DNA of 46,946 nt from IMG/VR virus record IMGVR_UViG_3300028196_000024, positions 1 to 46,946 of that record; one strand, given 5' to 3'. This document shows, in pieces, positions 23,113-30,899 of the stretch (position 1 is the first letter of the stretch; each line of letters starts with the position of its first letter). The position numbers and the translations under genes are program-made. The notes under the pieces are model-generated. The model made no database searches. It saw only the letters and a list, made by a program, of their open reading frames with translations, and was not told the DNA's origin. Origin of the DNA: a virus.

Positions 23113-26100
23113 TGGGTCAAATGGCTTTTCAAATAATTAGCTTAGTAGTCTCAGTCGCATATCAACAAGCTCAAGCAAGACGCATGAGAAGAGAAGCTGA
23201 TAAGCGCAAAGGCTTTAAAATAAATAAAAGAGGTGAAGCTTCTCACATTCCTATTGTTTATGGAAAACAAGCTGTTGGTTTTATTGAAGCAAATCATAAA
23301 GTTAATAATAGTTATACTTATATCTCTGCAGGTACAGGTGGCACTGAGTTTTTAAGTAAAAATAATTACTTAGATCAGAATAGGAGTGCTAAGAAAAATC
23401 AATTGCTTTTAATAAACGGAGCAATTTGTCAAGGCGGTATTTCAGAAGTTAAGGCTATAGAAGTCGATGAAAGTATACATAATAAAGATAAAGATCATAG
23501 ACATATCTTTCATACTTATACTGATCAATTAGGTTCTACTGCCCCTTTAGGTTCTTCTAATGGTTTTGGCATTAATCAAAAGTTTACAGGTTGTGCTCAT
23601 GCTACCGCAGCTTTCTTTTTGAATAGAGATGATTATAACTATAATGGTATTCCGAACTGTTCTTTTTTTGTAAAAGGAAGAAAAGTACGTACTGTAACTC
23701 AAAATGGAAACAGTTACTCTTTAGGTGGTTATGTATATTCTAATAATCCTGCCTATGTCTTATTAGACTATCTTCTTGGTAGTTTTGGCAGAAATTTAGA
23801 TGATGGTACTTCAACCCCTTCTTCAATAAATTTAAAGTCTTTTTATGAAGCAGGAGCAATTTGTAATTCTACTGTTATGTCAAATGCAGTTACGGCAGGT
23901 ACAGTTAACGACAGTAACCCTATAGAGGCTTGGAATGTCTTTTCTGATTTTCCTGGCTCTCCAAGCGGAACTGGAGTAAGTGTAACAAGCGAAGATACAA
24001 ATCCTGATGTAATATATAAAGATGAAAGTACTGGTAGTTATTATAGTTTTACAGAAACTTCTCGAGACGATGAAGAAAACACTATCACAGGTAATTACGC
24101 GCTTACTACGCTAGCAACTAGAAATATACCTCTTTATGAATGTAATATTGTATTAGATTCTGAAGCCAGTGTTAGAGATAATGTCGAGGCTATTTTAAAT
24201 ACTATGCCTTTGGCTGTTCTTACTTGGACATCAGAGGGCGAATACAAACTTCAGCTAGAATACCCATCTAACCAATCAGCATTAAATTCTTTAGCAGTTA
24301 AAACTTTTAATAATGATAATATTGTTAGAGATTCTGTAGATCTTGAATGGCTTGCTGCCTCAGAAAGATATAATTCTGTAACTGTTTCATTTTTAAATGA
24401 ACATGAAAATTTTAAAGAAGACAGTAAGTCATGGCCTGATAAATCTAGTACTGCAGGTCAAACTCTTTATAATACTCTATTAAATCAAGACAATAATCAA
24501 CCCATGTCAACAGATATGAGGCTTGAAGGCGTAACAGACCCTTATCATGCTTTAGCTCACGCTGAACAAATAGGACGTCAGTCTAGAACTTTTCACAATT
24601 GTTCTTTTATTGGTACAAAAGAAGCTATCGGATTAGAGCCTGGAGATTTTATAAAAATAGAATTACCCCTTTCAAATATCGATGGGGTATATAGAGTTAA
24701 TGGTATTGAAATAAGAGAAGATTTAACTGTTAAAATTGATGCTTATTTTGTTGATATTAATGCTTATGCATGGAATGTTTCTGATAATGATCTTCCAGGA
24801 GTTGTTTCTACTAATACACCTACATTTACTCCTGATCTAATTAGTAATTTAACGTGGTCAACTACAGCTCAATTTAATGGAGTTGCTTCAGGAAATTTAA
24901 GTTGGACTGCTTCAGGTTCAGAAGCATTATATTATATTGTTCAAGCTTCTACTGATCAAATTAATTGGACAGACTTAGGAACTACTTCAGGAACGAATTT
25001 TGATGTTATTGCACTTAAACAAGATACTTACTATTGGGCTGTTAAAACTGTTTCAGCAGGAGGTTTAATATCTAAAAGAGTTTCAATTGGCCCTTATAAT
25101 ATAACTTATACAGGTCCACTTACTCAAGACTATATTTATGGAACTACTTCTAACCAAGATACAAATACTCAAGACTATAGTGATTCTTTAAGCGTTGTAT
25201 CTTACCCTTATTATGCAGTAATTGATTATCCACCTGACGAAACCCCTACTTTACCTATTAGAAGTTCTAGCGGTACTACTCTTACGTTTTTGCCAAGAAC
25301 ATCTGAAATAGTAAGACAAGTTTCTGTTTATTTAAGAAGTTCTTCGGGTACTCCCAGTGCTCCTTCAGGAGGAAGTTATAATTTTACTAATAATGTTTTA
25401 ACTACACCAAGTGGAGGTTGGTTTGCCTCAGTACCTATTGGCCTTGGTCCTATTTATATTAGTAATGCAACTGTATCAGGATTTCCAGGAACTACCGCTG
25501 CAACTCCATCTTCATGGTCAACCCCTGCTATCTTAGGACAAGATGGAGCTGACGGCGCTGACGGTACTAACGGTACTAACGGTGCTACTGGGGGTGTTCT
25601 AATTATTTATGCAACTAGTTCTGGTGGAGCTAATAAGACTACTACCTACAGTAATCAAGAATATGTACTCTATCATGAATATGTAGGTACACCTCCTTCA
25701 GTAAGTTCTGTAACAGGCACTTGGGTTAAATTTGTGGGTGATGACGGTTCTAATGGTCAAGCTATTTGGCCTATTTACGCAACTAACTCATCTGGTTCTA
25801 GCCAGTCCTTTACTGTTGGAAGTAGAGAATACGTCACCTTTTATGAAAGCGTATCTCAGCCAACTCTACCTGTAAGTGGACAGACTTTTGTAAAGTATGT
25901 GGGAAGTGACGGTGCTGCAGGTGCTGCAGGTGCTAATGGTGCTAATGGCAGTAACGGGAGTGCAGGAGCTGACGCCCCAAGGCTTTCTACTGTAAGAGTT
26001 TACATAGGTGCAAGCTCTCAACCTTCTGCACCAAGTGCAACTATTACTTGGTCTACTCTAGCTGTTAGCAGCTTAACTTCTGGTTGGTCTTTAACAGCAC

Positions 26101-27122
26101 CTACTATTGATGCTTCTAGTACTACTACTTATTACTTTAGTGATATTAGTTTTGTTGATGCAACTGCATCTGCTACTACTACTTCTTCAACAGGCACTAC
26201 TCCAACTCGTAGCGTTAACTTCGATGGTATTGTTAGCTTTACAAACCTTAATACTAGGTTAGCAGATGCTAATACTGAAATTGATGGTGACAGAATTACA
26301 ACAGGTACTATTGATGCAGATTTAGTTACTGTAGACAATATAGTAGCAGGAAATATTAAACCAACTATTGCAGGAAGTGGCCAAAGTAATTTTGCAGGGG
26401 AAGTAACTAGTCTCCTTTATCCTTTTGCGTATCATGGAAACTTTTCTAGAAATGCTAGTTTTACTGGCAGTAGTTTTCCATCTACAGGGCATAACAGTCA
26501 GGCTTTGAGGGCTGGAGATATTTTCTACAATACTAACGATAATAGAACTTATAGATACAATGGTTCTTCTTGGGTTAAGTTTAGTATAGAAGCTGACAGT
26601 ATTCTTGCAAATAATATATATGCAGGTACACTAGATTGTAGCCAATTGACAGTAACCAATTTAGATGCAGGAAGTATATCTGCAGGTACAATTAGTGTAA
26701 CTCGACTTCCAGGGCTTAGTGATCTTGCTTATGATCTTAGTGCAGGGGTAGCCCATGTAGGCGATAGCGGCAACACTACTGGTTCTGTTACTGCTTCATT
26801 TTCTAGTCTTCCTGCTGGATCAAAAGTAGTTATTAACGCTTCTTTAGGTATAACAGGTCCAGGGGGTAGTCAAGACACAGGGCAAGGTAGTTATTATGCT
26901 ACTTCTACTGGCAACTTTTCTGTAAGTGCTTGGAATCTTAGTAGTACTAACTACTATGTTTCTGGAAGTAGTAATAGTCCTCCAAAGTGGATTTATCATA
27001 GCGGTGTTGCTACAGTAAGCTCTACAGGAAGTTGTTCGTTTACTTTTACAATTTATTCTACTTATAGTAGAAGAACAAATATTAACACTATGCGAATTAC
27101 TGCTCTTGCAATCGAAGCATAA
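23112..27122 (+). CDS. Tail-tip attachment protein, J-like
   Basis: A 1336-residue central tip protein. The N-terminal 550 residues follow the gpJ plan (GEASHIPIVYGKQAVGF, CQGGISEVKAIEVDE, tip-hub domains, LEPGDFIKIEL). Residues about 573-650 look like a fibronectin type III domain (LTWSTTAQFNG...DTYYWAVKT). Two collagen-like Gly-x-y stretches follow near 809-825 and 932-955. The C-terminal part has AGTIDADLVTVDNIVAGNIK-like repeats and a Ser/Thr-rich head. It probably sets host specificity and triggers DNA release. Confidence 0.88.
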   Translation: MGQMAFQIISLVVSVAYQQAQARRMRREADKRKGFKINKRGEASHIPIVYGKQAVGFIEANHKVNNSYTYISAGTGGTEFLSKNNYLDQNRSAKKNQLLLINGAICQGGISEVKAIEVDESIHNKDKDHRHIFHTYTDQLGSTAPLGSSNGFGINQKFTGCAHATAAFFLNRDDYNYNGIPNCSFFVKGRKVRTVTQNGNSYSLGGYVYSNNPAYVLLDYLLGSFGRNLDDGTSTPSSINLKSFYEAGAICNSTVMSNAVTAGTVNDSNPIEAWNVFSDFPGSPSGTGVSVTSEDTNPDVIYKDESTGSYYSFTETSRDDEENTITGNYALTTLATRNIPLYECNIVLDSEASVRDNVEAILNTMPLAVLTWTSEGEYKLQLEYPSNQSALNSLAVKTFNNDNIVRDSVDLEWLAASERYNSVTVSFLNEHENFKEDSKSWPDKSSTAGQTLYNTLLNQDNNQPMSTDMRLEGVTDPYHALAHAEQIGRQSRTFHNCSFIGTKEAIGLEPGDFIKIELPLSNIDGVYRVNGIEIREDLTVKIDAYFVDINAYAWNVSDNDLPGVVSTNTPTFTPDLISNLTWSTTAQFNGVASGNLSWTASGSEALYYIVQASTDQINWTDLGTTSGTNFDVIALKQDTYYWAVKTVSAGGLISKRVSIGPYNITYTGPLTQDYIYGTTSNQDTNTQDYSDSLSVVSYPYYAVIDYPPDETPTLPIRSSSGTTLTFLPRTSEIVRQVSVYLRSSSGTPSAPSGGSYNFTNNVLTTPSGGWFASVPIGLGPIYISNATVSGFPGTTAATPSSWSTPAILGQDGADGADGTNGTNGATGGVLIIYATSSGGANKTTTYSNQEYVLYHEYVGTPPSVSSVTGTWVKFVGDDGSNGQAIWPIYATNSSGSSQSFTVGSREYVTFYESVSQPTLPVSGQTFVKYVGSDGAAGAAGANGANGSNGSAGADAPRLSTVRVYIGASSQPSAPSATITWSTLAVSSLTSGWSLTAPTIDASSTTTYYFSDISFVDATASATTTSSTGTTPTRSVNFDGIVSFTNLNTRLADANTEIDGDRITTGTIDADLVTVDNIVAGNIKPTIAGSGQSNFAGEVTSLLYPFAYHGNFSRNASFTGSSFPSTGHNSQALRAGDIFYNTNDNRTYRYNGSSWVKFSIEADSILANNIYAGTLDCSQLTVTNLDAGSISAGTISVTRLPGLSDLAYDLSAGVAHVGDSGNTTGSVTASFSSLPAGSKVVINASLGITGPGGSQDTGQGSYYATSTGNFSVSAWNLSSTNYYVSGSSNSPPKWIYHSGVATVSSTGSCSFTFTIYSTYSRRTNINTMRITALAIEA

Positions 27123-27135
27123 AGGATAAAGCAAT

Positions 27136-27522
27136 ATGATAGAATATACAATGTATAATTCTGAAGGTCATTTTGTTATGGCTAAAGTGACTTCAGAAAC
27201 TGAATTACCAGCTTTATCTGATGGTAATGTTGCAGTTTTAGGTTTGCATAATATAATGACAAGATTAGTAGACAATAGCGTAGTAGACTTTTCTGATGAA
27301 GAAAAATCAGAAACTGCTAGAGAAGAAATCTTAAACGTAATAAGATCAGAAAGAAAACCTCTTTTAAAAGAATCAGATTGGATTGAATTACCTAATTGTC
27401 CATTGTCTGATGAGGGAAAAACGGAGTGGCGGTCCTATAGGACTGCCCTTCGTGACTTGCCTGAAACTGCTGATTTATCAGTAGACATAAATGATCTTGT
27501 ATGGCCTACGAAACCAGAATAG
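27136..27522 (+). CDS. Tail fibre assembly chaperone-like protein
   Basis: A 128-residue protein directly after the J-like gene. The C-terminal half has RSERKPLLKESDWIELPNCP, KTEWRSYRTALRDLPE and VWPTKP, the DW...WxxYRxxLRDxP...WPxxP pattern of phage tail fibre assembly chaperones. AAAGGATAAAGC precedes the ATG. It likely helps fold the adjacent tip or fibre proteins and may remain on the virion. Confidence 0.8.
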   Translation: MIEYTMYNSEGHFVMAKVTSETELPALSDGNVAVLGLHNIMTRLVDNSVVDFSDEEKSETAREEILNVIRSERKPLLKESDWIELPNCPLSDEGKTEWRSYRTALRDLPETADLSVDINDLVWPTKPE

Positions 27523-27531
27523 GATAAATTT

Positions 27532-27801
27532 ATGAATGATTTAAAACTACCTGTAGCATTAGTGTTTGCCATGGCTGTGCAATTAGTAGCTTTAGTGTGG
27601 TACATATCAGGGTTAGTTCATGATATAAAACATTTACAAGAAAAAACTTTTGCACAAGAAGTAACAATCGATTTATTAGATGCAGATATAAGTTCTCTTT
27701 GGGCTTTCTGCACATTTACAGAAAATAGATGGTCTGAGGCTTACACAGATGACATGGTTTATGAAAGAGTTTGTGGAAGCAAAGAACCATTAAAGGAGTA
27801 A
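27532..27801 (+). CDS. Small membrane protein, paralogue of the 7584 protein
   Basis: An 89-residue protein with an N-terminal membrane helix (LPVALVFAMAVQLVALVWYI) that matches VPVTFILAILLQTVALVWYV of the 7584 gene almost residue by residue. A short coil follows, then a distinct C-terminal part with two Cys. It sits right before the endolysin, so a spanin or holin-regulator role is possible but unproven. Confidence 0.7.
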   Translation: MNDLKLPVALVFAMAVQLVALVWYISGLVHDIKHLQEKTFAQEVTIDLLDADISSLWAFCTFTENRWSEAYTDDMVYERVCGSKEPLKE

Positions 27802-27803
27802 TT

Positions 27804-28256
27804 ATGAGTTATAAATTAAGTAGTCGCTCTCTAGGAAAGCTAGAGGGTGTTGATAGTAGTCTTGTAGCCGTTGTAAAACGAGCTATTGAACTAACTAAAG
27901 TAGACTTTGGAGTAGTTTATGGTATGCGTACCGTAGAAGAACAAGAAAAACTTGTTGCCGCAGGAAAGTCTCAGACAATGAAATCAAAACACCTAGAAGG
28001 TCGTGCAGTAGATCTTATGGCGTATGTAGATGGTAAAGGATGTTGGGAACTCAACGTCTATGATGATCTTTGTGACGCTATGAAAGCAGCTGCAAAAGAG
28101 CTAGGGGTGGCAATTAAGTGGGGAGCCGCTTGGTCAGAAGGTGATATTCGAGACTATCCTAGTTCCTCGGAGGATGCTATGATGGCTTATATCGATCTTA
28201 GACGTTCACAAGGACGTAGACCATTTATAGACGGGCCTCACTTTGAACTTATTTAA
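27804..28256 (+). CDS. Endolysin, peptidase M15 family
   Basis: AAAGGAGT precedes ATG 27804; the in-frame codon at 27771 is inside the preceding gene. The 150-residue product has the zinc-peptidase signature SKHLEGRAVDL (His63, Asp70) and DGPHFEL (His146, with Asp143 as likely catalytic acid), plus YGMRTVEEQEKL. These match M15C L-alanyl-D-glutamate endopeptidases such as T5 endolysin. It would cleave host peptidoglycan at lysis. No signal peptide, so it needs the holins encoded next. Confidence 0.9.
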   Translation: MSYKLSSRSLGKLEGVDSSLVAVVKRAIELTKVDFGVVYGMRTVEEQEKLVAAGKSQTMKSKHLEGRAVDLMAYVDGKGCWELNVYDDLCDAMKAAAKELGVAIKWGAAWSEGDIRDYPSSSEDAMMAYIDLRRSQGRRPFIDGPHFELI

Positions 28257-28266
28257 GGTGAGCAAA

Positions 28267-28512
28267 ATGGCACATACTATAATCGATGATTGGAAAGTTA
28301 TTCCTAGATTAATGATGTTAGCAGTAACAGTTCTGACATATCAGGCAGTTCATTGGTATATGGCACTTCCAGATCCAACAATACAACAAAGCGGATTAGT
28401 TTCTGTTTGTATGGGAGCTTTGACAGGTTGCTTTGGTATTTGGATGGGTAAAGAGTCTAAGACCACAGTAACTCCTATGGCAGTAGTACATGAGGAGAAA
28501 TATTCTAAATGA
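28267..28512 (+). CDS. Holin-like membrane protein, 81 residues
   Basis: Starts at ATG 28267 after GGTGAGC. Two membrane helices (PRLMMLAVTVLTYQAVHWYM and GLVSVCMGALTGCFGIWMG) are separated by a short loop, with a polar tail. The IIDDWKVIPRLMM start and the place after the endolysin match small phage holins. It would form the pore that releases the endolysin. Confidence 0.75.
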   Translation: MAHTIIDDWKVIPRLMMLAVTVLTYQAVHWYMALPDPTIQQSGLVSVCMGALTGCFGIWMGKESKTTVTPMAVVHEEKYSK

Positions 28513-28895
28513 TACAAGCATTATTAGGCCCAATTACTGAACTAGCAGGGGGTTGGTTAAAAGGTAAGGCAAGCGCACAAGCTGCAGCTGCCAATTTAAA
28601 GCTAGTCGAAGCAGAAGCTAAAGCTACTATAATGAAGTCTGCAGCTACTTCTGAAGCCGAATGGGAAAGAGTAATGGCTGAAGGCTCAAGAGACAGCTGG
28701 AAAGACGAGTGGTTAACTTTGCTTTTCTCTGTTCCTTTAATTTTAGCTTTCTTTGGTGACTGGGGTAGAGTTATTGTAGAGCAAGGTTTTTTAGCACTTG
28801 AAGTAATGCCAACGTGGTATCAATACACTCTTGGTGTAATTGTCAGTGCTAGCTTTGGTGTTCGATCTGCTTCTAAGTTTTTCGGTAAAAAGTAA
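28509..28895 (+). CDS. Holin, GTA/3TM type
   Basis: A 128-residue protein overlapping the previous stop (ATGA). It begins with GPITELAGGWLKGKA and a charged Ala-rich helix, followed by WERVMAEGSRDSWKDEW and then two or three membrane segments (TLLFSVPLILAFFG, YQYTLGVIVSASFG). This is the layout of the 3TM holin family of gene transfer agents and phages. With the preceding gene it completes the lysis cassette; one of the two may act as antiholin. Confidence 0.8.
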   Translation: MIQALLGPITELAGGWLKGKASAQAAAANLKLVEAEAKATIMKSAATSEAEWERVMAEGSRDSWKDEWLTLLFSVPLILAFFGDWGRVIVEQGFLALEVMPTWYQYTLGVIVSASFGVRSASKFFGKK

Positions 28896-28905
28896 TAAGA
28901 ATAAA

Positions 28906-28922
28906 TACCTGACGTTTAAGAA
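28906..28922 (+). promoter_or_regulatory. 17-bp repeated motif, copy 4 (candidate phage promoter)
   Basis: TACCTGACGTTTAAGAA, identical to copies 1 and 2 and fully intergenic. It lies 11 bases after the holin stop and about 90 bases before the head operon. TAAGAATAAA occurs on both sides. A leader with two hairpins follows. It is the candidate start of the head transcript (portal, MuF fusion, scaffold, capsid). Confidence 0.75.
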
Positions 28923-28940
28923 TAAAGGTTAATTAAAGGG

Positions 28941-28999
28941 ACAGATTATTATCTGTTAGTCTCTTATAGAGGGGGTAATTCCCCCTCAATTAATTTTAA
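28941..28999 (+). terminator. Two leader hairpins before the head genes
   Basis: ACAGAT-TATT-ATCTGT (28941-28956) is followed by GAGGGGG-TAATT-CCCCCTC (28969-28987) and an A/T tail AATTAATTTTA. The second could terminate read-through from the lysis genes or stabilise the 5' end of transcripts starting at the motif at 28906. The T run is weak, so leader stabilisation or processing is as likely as termination. Confidence 0.6.
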
Positions 29000-29010
29000 A
29001 GGAGTTAGCT

Positions 29011-29298
29011 ATGGCTAATAAAAAAGATCCTCGCCTAGAGAGGGCTGGAGTTAGTGGTTTTAACAAGCCTAAGCGTACTCCTAATCATGCTACTAAGTCT
29101 CATATTGTTGTTGCTAAAGTAGGTGAACAAATAAAAACTATTCGTTTTGGTTCTCAAGGTGTTAGCGGTTCTCCTAAAAAAGAAGGTGAATCTTCCAAGT
29201 ACAAAGCCCGTAGATTAGGGTGGAAAGCTAGACATGCTACCAATATAGCCAAAGGCAAAATGAGTGCCGCATATTGGGCTAATAAAGTAAAATGGTAA
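29011..29298 (+). CDS. Small basic protein of DUF6321 type
   Basis: A 95-residue basic protein, AAAGGAGT upstream. It contains GVSGFNKPKRTPNHATKSH, then IRFGSQGVSGSP, then SSKYKARRLGWKARH and the ending YWANKVKW. I recall this pattern as the DUF6321 family, widespread in marine phages; the DUF number is from memory. The position at the head of the capsid operon suggests a virion or DNA-bound protein. Function unknown. Confidence 0.75.
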   Translation: MANKKDPRLERAGVSGFNKPKRTPNHATKSHIVVAKVGEQIKTIRFGSQGVSGSPKKEGESSKYKARRLGWKARHATNIAKGKMSAAYWANKVKW

Positions 29299-29308
29299 GG
29301 AATAACCA

Positions 29309-30874
29309 ATGGTTCAATTAACAAAACCTACAAAGGCTATTAAAAAGTCAGTAGCAGATCCTAGTGATAGCTATCAATCTTTAAAACCTTTGTGGAAGAA
29401 ATCTAGAGCCGTTTTACAAGGGCAAGAAAATGTTAAAGCACATGATGAATATTTAGAACATGATTATTCAAATTTACTTCTTCCATTTTCACCTAGTATG
29501 ACGCAACGTCAATATGACTTTTATAAAGCAGAGGCTGAACTTCCAGGATTGACTGCACAGTATTGTAAAGTACTTATTAGTGCTCTCCTAAGAAAAGACT
29601 CTCATTTGAAATTACCAGAAGAACTTCCTGAAGATTCTTATGATTGGATTAAAAACAATTTTACTCTTGACGGTCGTTCTTTATTTAACTTTTTAGATAA
29701 TGCTCTTTGGGAAGAACTTCAAACTTCTAGGGCATGGATATATGTTGATTATCCAGAAATAACTGAAGAACAGTTTGATGCGATGTCTCCCGAACAAAAG
29801 ATGAATATAAAACCTTATCCTGTAGTTATTGAAGCTGAAAATGTAATTAACATACACACAGATACTCATCCTGTTACAAGACAAAAAACTTTATCTAGAC
29901 TAGTTACACGTTATTTAGTTAAACGTTATACGGCAGATAATCCTTGGCATCCTAATTATGTTGATACCGTTTGTGATCATTATTTAGATGAACAAGGAAA
30001 GCTTGTACTAGACTATTATGAACATGCAGATACTAACAATGAGATAAAAGTTCTTAACGGGGATATTAAACAGGATTATGAAGAAAGACTTACAGAAATA
30101 GGTTTTAAGAAAACTAATACTGTTCTTCCAACAATGTTTGGAGAAAGACTTTCCAAAATACCTGCGTGGCCAATTAACGGTCATTTAGAGCCAGTAGAGC
30201 CTGTATTGTTACCTTTGATTGATAGAGAAATAGCTTTATATAATAAAGTATCTCGAAGAAATCATTTATTGTATGGTGCAGCAACGTATACTCCAATTGT
30301 TCAATCTGATATGACAGATGAAGAATTTGAAGATGTTGTTAACTCAGGTCTTGGCTCTTGGCTAAGAGTAAGAAAAGACGAATCAATAACCGTTTTAGAA
30401 ACACCCACTGCTGCCTTAGCTGATATGGAAAAAGCTATTATAACTACAGTTGATGAAATGGCTAAAATGGGAATTAGAATGTTATCTCCCGAACAAGCAG
30501 CTTCAGGAGTAGCCTTAGAAATTCGTAATGCTTCTCAAACAGCACAGCTAGGAACACTTAATGCCAAAGTATCAGGTACTATTAGAGAAGTTATAGCATT
30601 TATGCTTAACTGGAAATATAATACTGAATATACTGCAGAAGACGTTGAATTTCAAATGTCTAGCGATTTTGCACCTATGGTTGGTGGAGAAGGCGCAATG
30701 CGTTTAGTTTCTGAATGGTATCAAATGGGAATTATTAGCCGTTCTACTTGGATTAATATTGCTAAGTATAATGACTTTTTACCTGCTGATTACAGTGATG
30801 AAGAAGCAGTAGAAGAAATACAAACAGATCCATTAACTCAACAGACAAATGTAGAAATGGATATTGAAGAATAA
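29309..30874 (+). CDS. Portal protein
   Basis: A 521-residue protein with the features of siphovirus portals of the DUF4055 type: SYQSLKPLWKKSRAVLQG and YDFYKAEAELPGLTAQYCK near the start, a long central beta/alpha region with RAWIYVDYPEI, and a C-terminal helical stem (ALEIRNASQTAQLGTLNAKV). It forms the dodecameric channel through which DNA enters and leaves. It is followed at once by the MuF fusion, the usual partner of portals. AAGGAATAACC precedes the ATG. Confidence 0.87.
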   Translation: MVQLTKPTKAIKKSVADPSDSYQSLKPLWKKSRAVLQGQENVKAHDEYLEHDYSNLLLPFSPSMTQRQYDFYKAEAELPGLTAQYCKVLISALLRKDSHLKLPEELPEDSYDWIKNNFTLDGRSLFNFLDNALWEELQTSRAWIYVDYPEITEEQFDAMSPEQKMNIKPYPVVIEAENVINIHTDTHPVTRQKTLSRLVTRYLVKRYTADNPWHPNYVDTVCDHYLDEQGKLVLDYYEHADTNNEIKVLNGDIKQDYEERLTEIGFKKTNTVLPTMFGERLSKIPAWPINGHLEPVEPVLLPLIDREIALYNKVSRRNHLLYGAATYTPIVQSDMTDEEFEDVVNSGLGSWLRVRKDESITVLETPTAALADMEKAIITTVDEMAKMGIRMLSPEQAASGVALEIRNASQTAQLGTLNAKVSGTIREVIAFMLNWKYNTEYTAEDVEFQMSSDFAPMVGGEGAMRLVSEWYQMGIISRSTWINIAKYNDFLPADYSDEEAVEEIQTDPLTQQTNVEMDIEE

Positions 30875-30899
30875 CTCTAACTACTCAATGGAGTACTAG

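Noticed and set aside
25231-25246. CCACCTGACGAAACCC in the J-like gene
   Set aside because: Shares only ACCTGACG with the motif and lacks the TTTAAGAA half; coding sequence explains it.
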